NCBI RefSeq assembly: GCF_003597395.2
Contig: NC_133790.1
Location: 19,935,525-19,999,524, forward strand
Origin: Chelonoidis abingdonii
Taxonomy: Eukaryota > Chordata > Testudines > Testudinidae
Direction of reading: 5' to 3'
DNA length: 64,000 nucleotides
Below the pieces are notes generated by a model, which ran no database searches, was not told the DNA's origin, and saw nothing but the letters and a program-made list of their open reading frames with translations. A program made the position numbers and the translations under genes. Of this stretch, positions 1-8,824 are shown one piece after another; within the stretch, counting starts at the first letter, position 1, and each line of letters begins with the position of its first letter.

Positions 1-397
1 CCCCCCCCCCCCCACCACCACCACCACTATAAGAATTGTTTCAGCACCCCTGCTGAGAGGAAGCCGGGCATGGCAAACTAGCCACCGGTACCACCAGATA
101 CCAGGGGATTTCTGCAGCTCTAGTGACCTCTTCTGGCCAACCAACAGATCTGTGACCTGGGCAAAAGTTTCTTTTGCCACAGGTTCCTCCCAGGGGAATG
201 TTACGGCCTCAGCCCAGAGCACAGGGGCTGCGCTCCCAGGGCTCTGTCAGTGGCCGTGTGGAAGACCTGCTCAGGAAATGCAGTAAGAGAGAGGCCCCTC
301 ACGCCATGAACATTTTTATTGATTACCTGCACTGGGTAGCACCTAAGAGACTCTGGCATGAACAGGATCCCATTGTGCCAGGCTCTGTACAAACCCA

Positions 398-553
398 GAA
401 CAGCATGACAGAGCAGCGTGAGGAGCAAAGGGGCCCAAGCAACAATGAGGAATCCAGACAAGCTCGGCTTCCCGAGGGAAATGGGTCTGTGACTGGAAAC
501 CTCTGATTCTTTCTTAAACACTCAGAGATTGAGGGTAGCCCCCTCATGCAAAT
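398..553 (-). pseudogene. Orphan V-lambda leader exon 1 with promoter octamer
   Basis: The minus strand at 398-443 reads like the usual leader (AWAPLLLTLLCHA), but the start codon position is GTT instead of ATG (441-443). An intact octamer (ATGCAAAT on plus) lies at 546-553 with a TTAAA stretch between, as in real V promoters here. No V exon or RSS follows at lower coordinates, so the gene body is missing. A second copy with the same defect sits at 31,873-32,028. It is best read as the promoter and leader end of a V segment truncated before unit duplication. Confidence 0.75.
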
Positions 554-1988
554 CTGCTTCCTGCTCCCTGGGTGCACATTACGTTCTAGAGAAAAGAATG
601 TTTGATAAAAAAGAAAAAAGCTGAGGGTGAAGAGGAGTCAGAGGAACAAGGAGCATGAAGAACAGGAGAAATCTGAAGAACAGAAAGGAAAAGGACCCGA
701 ATTACTAATATTTTTCTAGACAAGTACGAGACTGAATTGACAATAGTACAGATCCTAACGGCAATATTTCAAGGTCAGAAGCAGATTTGAATCCAAGTCT
801 TTAGAAAACACATTAGCACTTTAACTCATCGTGTGATACAGCCCAGTGTATTTCTATTAAGAGATTTGACGAGTACAGCACAATGTACCACTATCCGGGG
901 GAACTGGCCATGTTTCTTTTTTCAGCAATAAATGAAGTTTGTCTTGTTTTTTGAAATCCTTGCACTGATATATAGGGATTCACTAATGTAACACGGCTTG
1001 GAAGATGTTTGGTGTCTCTTTCAGGCATCTCATTTCCTTCAGTTTGAAGGACTTTGCACTTTCAATTTGTACAAACATCTAACCTATGGCCACAAGGCTT
1101 TTCAAGGCTGGAAGGGACGGAACTTTTCCCAGTGAGTCAGTGAGTTCCTTTGTTTAAACAGACTCGTGTGCAAATTCTGCTGTTGCTGAGGATTCCTTCC
1201 TGCAATTCAGGCTTCGCAGGGTCTGCACGTTCCTTTCCCCTCCCCTTTGCGGGGGCCACGGCAGGAAGAGCCTAGGGGCTCCCTGGGTACAGGTACTTGG
1301 CACTACAGTGGGTAGGGGATGGGCTGCAGCACAAGGCTAAATATGGAGAGTGGGGAAGTCCTTTGGGGGAGTAGAATGTACATTGCTCAGTCTCCAGGAA
1401 AGGCAGCTCCAACTGATTCCATCTGCAAATGCACTACAAGGAGTGTCTCCCCTTTGGCCCCTGCAGCCCAGTCACTCCCTCATTCCTCTTATGGGAAATG
1501 CCTGGCCCCAGATACAGCCTGAGCAAATGGACAATGTGCAGGAGGGACATGGAACTTTCCCCATCCCTCACCTGCAACAGAAGAAGGGCAGCAGAACTGC
1601 TCCACCGTCCCCTGTGTGGATCTGCATAGCCTGACATACCCAGGTACAATCCAGAGTAATGAGCAACTGTGTCACCCCTGCCCTCCAGTCTTGTGTACCT
1701 GGTAATGCCTTACTGAAGGAGCTCCCACCTGGGCCGCACACAAACAATCTTCCAGCCTGCCAGCCGCACCCTGAGTGTCTGTGTGTAACTGCAGCCTGCC
1801 AGCCATGCCCAGGTTACACTCGGTCTCTCCCCAGCCTTTGTTATCTCGCAGGGTGACCGCAACACACTCCCGCTCTTAGATTCCCGCCCCCCAAGAAATG
1901 TATGTCCTGTACTGCCCAGCCCTCTCCTGCACTGTACAAGCTGAACTAGGTCTGTCATTTCTTTAAAAGGAATAATATGGACACAATT

Positions 1989-2714
1989 TGCTGCCCCAAA
2001 TGGAGTTTCCCAGACACTTCAGTTAAACACACTGGACTAGATATAACAATAAAACAAGTTTATTAAAGACAAAGAGAGAGATTTGAAGTGATGATTACAA
2101 GGAAAATAAAGATAAAACACTACTGGTGCCTCACTCAACAAACTATGTTACATTCAAAGCAAAGTTCTCTCATCACAGGCTTTCAGCTGCCTTACTGACC
2201 AAACTTCTTAGGTCAGGAGCCCGCCCCCAGTCCAACGGCTGCTTCCTTTGCCCCTGCAGGTGCAGTAAATCGATGGGCAGAGAGAGGGGGATGGGTGCCT
2301 AGGGCTGCTTGCCCCTCCTTTTTATAGCTTTGCCTCTTTGAGAAGCATTTCCAGCTGGGAACCAGGAGACAAACAGTCTAGGGGGAAGGATGTTCCCTGC
2401 TGCTTTTTTCTCACCTGTTTAAGCTTCCTTTGTTTCCTGTCCTTCTCTGTTTACTGCTTAAATGCAAATTAAGCAGAGCACACATTCCTTGGTTTGAGGA
2501 CAGACCTGTTTGCCAATTTTTGTTTGGGACACCTGTTAACACCACCATATAGTGGAATCTTGTCACTTCACATACAATGTTGCCACACATATTTTTCCAA
2601 GACAATAATGAGCAGCAAATTATGAGTTTTTAATGACACCTCCCAAGACATACTTTGTACAAAGATTATCACAGTAGTGTGCAGGGTGTGAATACAGGGG
2701 TGAATTCTGTCACA
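1989..2714 (-). mobile_element. Solo LTR of an endogenous retrovirus, copy 1
   Basis: The minus strand starts with TGTGACAG at 2714 and carries a TATAAAAAGG box (plus 2,319-2,328) and an AATAAA polyadenylation signal (plus 2,059-2,064). Over its whole length it aligns with the plus-strand LTR at 60,529-61,311. No gag, pol or env is attached, so it is a solo LTR. The right flank has no matching target duplication. It contains an ATGCAAAT octamer at 2,462-2,469 that the other copy lacks. The ends were set by alignment to the better-defined second copy. Confidence 0.75.
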
Positions 2715-3470
2715 CAGAGCCACGGATCCACTGGCTTCCTCCTGTATCTGAAACTCCCCTGCATGCTGGGATGAAGGTACACAGGAGGTGTGGGGAATGT
2801 ATCTGTGCAGGCTCCCTGCACCCTGCCGCCTCCATGCACAGGTTCTCTCTGGGTCTCCTATCAGGACTCTGCACCCCTCTGGGGATGATGAAGAATCATC
2901 CCTTCAATGAGTAAAAGCCACCCAGCGTCACAAACCCAGCCCCAACCAGAGAGAGCTGAGATGGGAGTCAGGGCATCACTCACTGCCTGGCCTTCTTCAT
3001 AAAGAAAGGAAGGACGTCAAGAGGAAGCGGGATGCTGCCAACTAGCCAGCGCCCCAACAGCTGCTGTGTAAGGGGATGGCCAAGTGGAAGAGGAGAAGGG
3101 TGAGGAATGGAGAAACTGGAGCCGCCCCAGAGATGAAATTTCATCTAACAGCTCCTGATCCTCATTTCTTCTCCTCCCTTTTAGGTTTCTCTTTCCTCTC
3201 TGTCATTCCGCCTATCTGCTTCTTCTAACTGTTGTTTGCTGTGTCACAGCCATGTTGGTCCCAGGATATTAGGGAAACAAGGTAAGTGAGACAATATCTT
3301 ATCCTTTCTGGTTAACTGTGGCAATCAGCTGGGATGATGCTGGGCAACCCTGCACAGAGAGGGAAGAGATGGAATTCACAGGGAGAGATGCTCATCTTTG
3401 CAAAATACCTCACTTATATCCTGGGCTCTGCAGCCACCACAGCTCCCAACAGAGCACAAGTGGGGAGGGA
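2715..3470. other. Spacer between LTR and V1
   Basis: The left part matches the second unit at 32,680-33,010. The right part, from about 3,030, is unique in the window. I see no gene or recognisable repeat in it. Confidence 0.6.
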
Positions 3471-3509
3471 GGTTTTTGTATCACTTCCTCATCTGATTGT
3501 ACCGCTGTG
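3471..3509 (-). promoter_or_regulatory. V1 RSS, 23 bp spacer
   Basis: Read on the minus strand: heptamer CACAGCG (3503-3509), spacer 3480-3502 (23 bp), nonamer ACAAAAACC (3471-3479). The nonamer is consensus; the heptamer has one change outside the critical CAC. Confidence 0.9.
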
Positions 3510-4008
3510 ACGAGCACTCCCAGTCCACACAGAACAGTAATAATCAGCATCATCCTCTGCTAGGGTCCCCGTGATGGTCAAGGACATGGTGTTACCTGAT
3601 CTGGAACCAGTGAAACGCTCTGGAATCCCTGAGGGTCTGGTACTCGTACTGTGCATGATCAGCCAAGGAACATTCCCCAGTCTCTGTTGAACCCAGAGGG
3701 GGTGGTTGTGATCAGTGAGGGCCCCACTGCTCAGGCTGCAGGAGAGGGTCACTGTCCCTCCAGGAGACACTAACTCAGATGCCTTCAGCGATTGGAGCTG
3801 CTGGGAACTGAAACCTGAAACATGCGAAACAAGCTCATCAGAACTCCCCCTCACCCGGAGCAGAACCGACATTGTTGGCGCTGCCTGCAGAGAGAGCAGT
3901 GCTACAGCTTGTTAGAAATTCTTATTTTGCTTCATTCAATAGATCAAATCCCCACCCCTTACCAATGCAGTAAGTGAGCAGCGTAAGGAGCAGAGGGGTC
4001 CAGGCCAT
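3510..4008 (-). CDS. IGLV: V1: immunoglobulin lambda V segment, intact
   Basis: Germline V segment for a secreted or membrane light chain, to be joined to a J outside the window. Leader exon 3963-4008 (46 nt) encodes MAWTPLLLTLLTYCIG, a signal peptide, and ends at a GTAAGG donor. The intron is 148 nt. V exon 3510-3814 follows a TTTCAG acceptor and stays in phase. It shows SPGG then LSC (Cys23), LWVQQ (Trp41), a short CDR2, IPERFTGS and DDADYYC (Cys104), with germline CDR3 starting SVWTGSA. It resembles mammalian IGLV7/8-type segments. FR1 is odd: the usual VTQEP-like start is replaced by QQLQSLKAS. Octamer at 4093-4100. V2 is its close paralogue. Confidence 0.9.
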
Positions 4009-4092
4009 GGTGAGAATCCAGAGGATCACTTCTCTCTTCCAAGAACCCTCCGATTCTCTCTTAAATCCCCAGAGCTGAAGAATGGCCCCTTC

Positions 4093-4100
4093 ATGCAAAT
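4093..4100 (-). promoter_or_regulatory. V1 promoter octamer
   Basis: Coding strand reads ATTTGCAT, about 85 bp upstream of the V1 ATG, with a TTTAAG element (TATA-like) between, near 4,060. Confidence 0.85.
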
Positions 4101-5138
4101 CTCTTGCTCACACAGTGGGTCCCCCTCCTTATAGCTCTGAGGAGCTGGTGGATTTCCCTGGTTCCAGCTGAGACACACAGCAGCTGCTAGGACACATTCC
4201 CCTGTCCAGCAACAGCAAATGTTTTGACACAGTCCTGACCTGGGAGGCATCAGTTATCTCAGCCGGAGGCCTCTGCCCTGTTTTACCATCCCCGATCTGG
4301 AACAGCTCTGCTCTAACAGGCTGAGCCTTTCTTAGGGCAACATTTCCCCTCATTTCTAACCCTGTGGTAGGTTTACACTGAGCAGAACTGGGGTCTCTGG
4401 TGGAACCACCAAACAGGTTTTCAGTTGTGACCTAAATTGGGATTTGAACTTGTGTCTCCAGGGGTGAAAGAAAAATTGTCAGATTATCAATGTGTGTGTC
4501 ACAGGGATATCTAGAGGTCCTGATCAGGATTGTGGTTACATTGCTCCGGGTGCTGTACAAACACATATCTCCAGCTCTCTGTGCAACTAAGTTTCCCAGC
4601 AGTAGCATGAAGAGACCCACAGGAAGCAGCCTGGCCTGGAGGATTTAGAACAGGTGTTGGAGCCAGAAACTTCTGGGGCTGAATTATCCCATCAGTGGTG
4701 GGTTGGCAGGTCCCGGAGGAAGGAAAGAAGATTGCAAAACTGACTGGATGGGCAGGTCCTGAGTGGAAATGTCTTCATCCAGTAGTTTTGACGAATACAC
4801 ATATCTGCAAACATTGCCCTGTGTGGATCCCTCCCCTTTTCCCCAACATGCAGCCAGTTGTGAGCATTTCTCCAGTGGGATTCTCCATCACAGCAGACTC
4901 CTCTTCTCTGCCTTGCTCCGCTGAGCCCACTCTGCCCCCACTTCTCCACTCATGTCATTCCCTGGGAGCTCACAAAGTCAGCCCTGGGCAATGATTTCAT
5001 GCTGCCCGTTTTGTATCTGCTTTGAGCGACGTAGCTCTTGCAGATGCCCAGGTTCCCGGAGAGGGAACATTTCCTTGCTAAAATTGGATGAGTAACTGCC
5101 TTTGGGTTTGCCTACTCCTGGAACACTGCACTGACCTG
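4101..5138. other. V1 upstream spacer, paralogous to V2 upstream spacer
   Basis: Patches such as 4,405-4,460, 4,640-4,720, 4,760-4,900 and 5,065-5,090 align in order with 6,811-6,870, 7,040-7,130, 8,110-8,270 and 8,415-8,445. V1 and V2 are therefore old tandem copies, and the V2 copy has since gained repeats. No gene is seen. Confidence 0.6.
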
Positions 5139-5457
5139 CTAGGGGTGTGTCCACACGGCATTGTGAAGCGATTTGGAGCCTCCCAACCCAGGCTGATAGA
5201 CTTGGGAGCTGGGCTTGTCCTAGCGCTCTGAATATAGCTGTGTAGACAGAGCTTTGAAGCCGTGGCTCAGGCTGGAGCTCGGGGTCTGAAGCCCACCCCC
5301 CGCCTCGGCTTCAGAGAACTACATTAGTGTGAACTTGGTGCCTGGAAGTTCCCACCCACAGCCTCAGCACGGGGGAGTCACAGCACAGCACGTTGGTGCC
5401 CCCTTCTGTTCACACCCCCGGAGTCCGATCGCCAGGCACTGTAGACATGCCCTGATT
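5139..5457. mobile_element. MITE-like DNA element with terminal inverted repeats
   Basis: The ends AGGGGTGTGTCCACAC (left) and GTAGACATGCCCTGA (right) are inverted repeats with a few mismatches, and the interior is GC-rich with no ORF. This type of end (TGTCTACA-like) recurs near 7,225-7,460 and 15,485-15,570. It is a non-autonomous DNA transposon; the superfamily is not assigned. Confidence 0.55.
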
Positions 5458-5484
5458 TTATCTTGGGCTGTTTGGGTTTGGAGC

Positions 5485-5735
5485 TGAGAGAAGCAGAACA
5501 GCTGTGTTATCAAAGAGAAGGTTAAGAGGTGACTTGATCACGGCAGAAGAGCAGGTACTCCAGGGCTATTTAATCTAGCAGACAAAGGTAGACCAAGATC
5601 AAATGTCTGGGAGCTGCAGTTAGAAAAATTCAAATTGGAAATGACATGCACAGGAACTAAGCACTGAAGCAGATTACAAAGGGCTGTGGAACATTCTCCA
5701 TGAGTTAGAGTCTATACATCGAGCCTGCGGCTCTT
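5485..5735 (+). mobile_element. CR1 LINE 3'-end fragment
   Basis: Contains the CR1 3' region phrase AAAGAGAAGGTTAAGAGG and following sequence, up to the GGGCTGTGGAACATTCTCC stretch. The same family is seen at 31,126 and 36,112. It lies just downstream of the V2 RSS and has no open frame. Confidence 0.7.
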
Positions 5736-5821
5736 TCTAAAAGAGATGGGCGAGTCTAACCATGGTTTGGGCTTTAGCCAGGAGTTACTGGGTGAAGTTC
5801 TATGGCCTGTCTGCAGAGGGA

Positions 5822-5860
5822 GCGTTTTGTATCACTTCTCCATCTGAGCGTAGTGCTGTA
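5822..5860 (-). promoter_or_regulatory. V2 RSS, degenerate
   Basis: Heptamer position reads TACAGCA (5854-5860), spacer 23 bp, nonamer ACAAAACGC (5822-5830). The first heptamer base is T instead of C, which breaks the CAC that RAG cleavage depends on. Confidence 0.8.
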
Positions 5861-6352
5861 CTGAATGCACATAGCCCACACAGAGCAGTAATAATCAGCA
5901 TCATCCTCCACTAGGGCCTCCATGATGGTCAAGGACATGGTGTTACCTGATCTGGAACCAGTGAAACGCTCTGGAATCCCTGAGGGCCTGGTACTCGTGC
6001 TGTGCATGATCAGCCAAGGAACATTCCCCAGTCTCTGTTGAACCCAGAGGGGGTGGTTGTGATCAGTGAGGGCCCCACTGCTCAGGCTGCAGGAGAGGGT
6101 CACGGTTCCTCCAGGAGACACTAACTCAGATGCCTTCAGCGACTGGAGCTGCTGAGAACTGAAACCTGAAACATGAGAAACAAGCTCATCAGAACTCCCC
6201 CTCGCCCGGAGCAGAACCGACGTTCTCAGTGCTGCCTGCAGAGAGAGCAGCGCTACAGCTTGTTAGAAATTCTTATTTTGCTTCAATCACCAGATCAACC
6301 CCCCTTACCAATGCAGTAAGTGAGCAGTGTGAGAGCAGAGGGCTCAGGCCAT
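5861..6352 (-). pseudogene. IGLV: V2: lambda V segment with broken leader and RSS
   Basis: The V exon (5861-6165) is fully open and nearly the same as V1 (SPGGTVTLSC, LWVQQ, IPERFTGS, DDADYYC, then SVWAM). The leader exon (6309-6352) is 44 nt instead of 46 and has TGA as its third codon, so the ATG cannot reach the V exon. The RSS heptamer has lost its first C. The octamer at 6454-6461 is intact. Loss of leader and RSS with a clean V exon is what one expects of a segment that can only serve as a conversion donor, or of a recently dead gene; the sequence cannot separate these. Confidence 0.85.
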
Positions 6353-6453
6353 GGTGAGAATCCAGACGAGCTCGGCTTCCTGAGGCAAATGGGTCTCTGG
6401 CTGGGACTGTACGATTCTCTCTTAAACCCCCAGTGCTGGAGAACGGTCCCTTC

Positions 6454-6461
6454 ATGCAAAT
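6454..6461 (-). promoter_or_regulatory. V2 promoter octamer
   Basis: Intact ATTTGCAT on the coding strand, about 100 bp upstream of the V2 ATG. Confidence 0.8.
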
Positions 6462-7224
6462 CTGTGGCTCTTTCCAAGGTTCCTGCCTCTCTAGTCCTAG
6501 CTCTCTTGTAAGAGGGCAGAGCCAACCCAAGGGAGGTTGTTTCAATGGGCTGAGCGCACAGAGCAGGCAGAGTCCCGCTGTCTGCTCTCCCAATAACCCT
6601 GTGCTCTCTGATCACTCTGGCTGCAGTAAGATACATCGTGGGGATGTCCTGACCCTGCTTCTCCCATTCCAATCCTGTCCTCTCAGGCCTCTGTTGTTCT
6701 AGCCACAGAGTCCCCTGGACATCTGCAGCATCTTTGCTTTTCCAGTCCTGAGCCTCTTTTGTTCCAAGATTTCCAGTCATTTGTACTGGCCATAACAGGG
6801 GACACTGGTGGAACCACCAAACGGATTTTTCACTTTGACATCAGTCACACTTTGAACTCCATTCTCCAGAGGGTAATGAAAATGGGTCAGATTATTCCAA
6901 CGCGTGTTACGGTGAAACCCAGAGACCCAGACAGGACCATGGTTCCATTGTGCCAGGTGCTTTACAGACTCCTGTCTTCAGCTCTCTTTGTCATCAAGTT
7001 TTATACTAGTGGCACAAACAAATCCCCAAGTTGATTCTTCCATGCTCTGGAGGAGTCAGCACAGGTTTGGGAGCCAGGAACTCCTGAGGCCAGAATATCC
7101 CATCAGTGACAGGGATGCAGATCCCAGAGATGCCAAAGGGAGTTACAAACCAGCATGGTCCCGAATCTTAATATCCAGTTCTTCCATTGTCTCTATGTCA
7201 GTTCGTGTGCACAGCAAACAAACC
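6462..7224. other. V2 upstream spacer
   Basis: Aligns patchily with the V1 upstream spacer (4,101-4,720). No gene is seen; the short open frames here are not conserved in the V1 copy. Confidence 0.5.
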
Positions 7225-7460
7225 AGCTGACCCTTGCCAGCCAACTCAGGCTCACAGAGCTCAGGCTGCAGGGCTGTTTCATTGCTGTACAGGGCTCAGG
7301 CTGGAGACGAAGCTCTGGGACCCTCCCACCCCGCTGGATCCTAGAACTGGGGCTCCAGCTTGAGAATGGAAGTCTACATAGCAATGAAACAACCCTGCGA
7401 GCCCTTGTCAGTCGGTATTAGCCATGCCCAGTGTCTAGTTGCTGTGTAGACACACTTTGT
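7225..7460. mobile_element. Palindromic MITE
   Basis: The two halves are inverted copies: a left segment with GGGCTGTTTCATTGCTGTA pairs with a right segment with TACATAGCAATGAAACAACCC-like sequence, around a GC-rich centre. The right end reads TTGCTGTGTAGACACA. No ORF. It interrupts the homology between the V1 and V2 upstream spacers, so it inserted after that duplication. Confidence 0.6.
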
Positions 7461-7645
7461 GTGGCATTGGATAAATCACTTAACCTCTTTGTGCCTTATT
7501 TTTCACAGCTGTAAAATGGGGGTAATAAAATACCACCTAACCTCCCACTGGTATGGTGACAATTCATCTGTCACTGTTTGCAAAATGCTTTGAGGCTGTA
7601 CAGTGCTCTCAGAGCACCAGATACCAAATAATGTTCATTCCTCTC
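7461..7645 (+). mobile_element. MIR-like ancient SINE fragment
   Basis: Contains ATAAATCACTTAACCTCT, CTGTAAAATGGGG and, further on, CAAAATGCTTTGAGG, the core phrases of MIR-type tRNA-derived SINEs. A second copy is at about 59,265-59,400. Confidence 0.55.
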
Positions 7646-8650
7646 TAGTCCATTCTTATGTCATGTTTCCTCCTCTGTATGACCGAAGCATCAAAAAATA
7701 AATGTGAAATCATTGTTCTCTGAAATCATCTTCGTCTATGTCAGTGGTTCCAAGTCTGAGGGGCACAAGCTGGTGATCTGTGGAGAGCGGTTTGGTCACA
7801 TGGTTCTGCTGCCTCCCCTACTGTCCTTCTGCCAAACTGTATCAGAGAAGGCTAAGAATGCTTGAGCTCTTCCCAATGTTGGTATCCATGTAAGCAAGTG
7901 GCGGTGTTGCCAGGGAGATGTGATGTCATGGACAATGGAAATCACCATGGAACACGTGATTGTGAACGGGAGGCAGGTCTCATCACACAATTCTAAGTAA
8001 AGGTAGTTTATTGAACTTCTGATCATTGGGTAGGGGAGAGGCTGAATCTGTCCATTCCAGTAGTCTTGACTTCCACATATTGTCCCAGAGCTTCAGGGCT
8101 TGCTTAGGGTCCCTCAGTTTTGAGACTGGAGACACTTTCATCCAGCAGATGCAACACATGAAAATATCTGCAAAGACGGCCTCATGCTGATTCCTCTCCT
8201 CCAGCCCAGCAGGCAGCCAGTCATGAGCCTTTCCTGCATAGAAATCTCCAACACACGTGATTCCGCTTTCCCTTCACATGTCTCTTCCACCTGACATTTC
8301 TATGATTCTCCCACTCAATTATTTTCCTTTATCAGATGACAAAGTCAGCCTGGGCAATGATTTCCGTGCTCTCTGATTGGTTCAGAATCTGCTATAAACT
8401 CCTCAGTCTCTGAAGAGGGAACATTTCCTTGCTCAAAATGAGACTTAAATCAAAGCTGAACAAAAAATAAAGCAAGTAATCCCAGGAAGGATAGGGGTAG
8501 GGCAGTCCCTACCCAGAGAAGATGAAGGGGGGAAGGAAAAGCTTCACCTCTGCACACAGAAGCAGCTCTCTGGTTTGCTCACCTGAGAACCATGCTTGGC
8601 AGCCAACACATTTGCCAGCCCGTCACAGCCTATGGGGTGTTTTCCTCTGT
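7646..8650. other. Spacer with V1-flank homology
   Basis: From about 8,100 to 8,445 this aligns with 4,760-5,090 upstream of V1. The rest is unassigned and no gene is seen. Confidence 0.5.
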
Positions 8651-8667
8651 TCCTCATCTGATCACAT

Positions 8668-8824
8668 TATTGAGTTGAGCACCCCCACTCCAGCAGCACA
8701 GTAATAACCAGCATCATCCTCTACTACGGCCCCACTTCCTGACCTAGCTTCTGAGATCAAGCATGCAATTATATTTACCTGCCCAACAGGCTACCAGAAC
8801 CAGCAGTGTGCTCACCGAAGCCAT
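8668..8824 (-). pseudogene. IGLV: V3: V-lambda relic, leader fused to the FR3 end
   Basis: Leader exon 8779-8824 (MASVSTLLVLVACWA) with GTAAAT donor is intact and matches the V8 leader. About 45 bp into the intron, at 8732/8733, the sequence jumps to the end of a V exon: VVEDDAGYYCAAG. The acceptor, FR1 to most of FR3, and both CDR1 and CDR2 are deleted. The RSS is unrecognisable: the 23-position heptamer would be CTCAATA. The octamer at 8920-8927 is intact. Its unit 2 partner V8 is complete, so the deletion happened after unit duplication or in this lineage of the pair. Confidence 0.88.

Larger units (their letters stand above)
1..3030. repeat. Left end of duplication unit 1 (paired with 31,480-33,010)
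   Basis: Most of this stretch aligns with 31,480-33,010 at high but imperfect identity: the poly-C start, the orphan leader, the spacer to about 1,258, and the spacer from 2,676 to about 3,030. The second copy lacks about 1.4 kb (1,259-2,676 here), which contains most of the LTR, and about 95 bases near 860-950. Apart from the orphan leader and LTR I see no gene in it. Confidence 0.75.

Noticed and set aside
1..30. Poly-C and ACC run at the window start
   Set aside because: Low-complexity DNA; a shorter version is at 31,505 in unit 2.
6295..6780. 161-codon minus frame running into the V2 leader
   Set aside because: Its Met lies far upstream of the promoter octamer; the leader ATG is in another frame.
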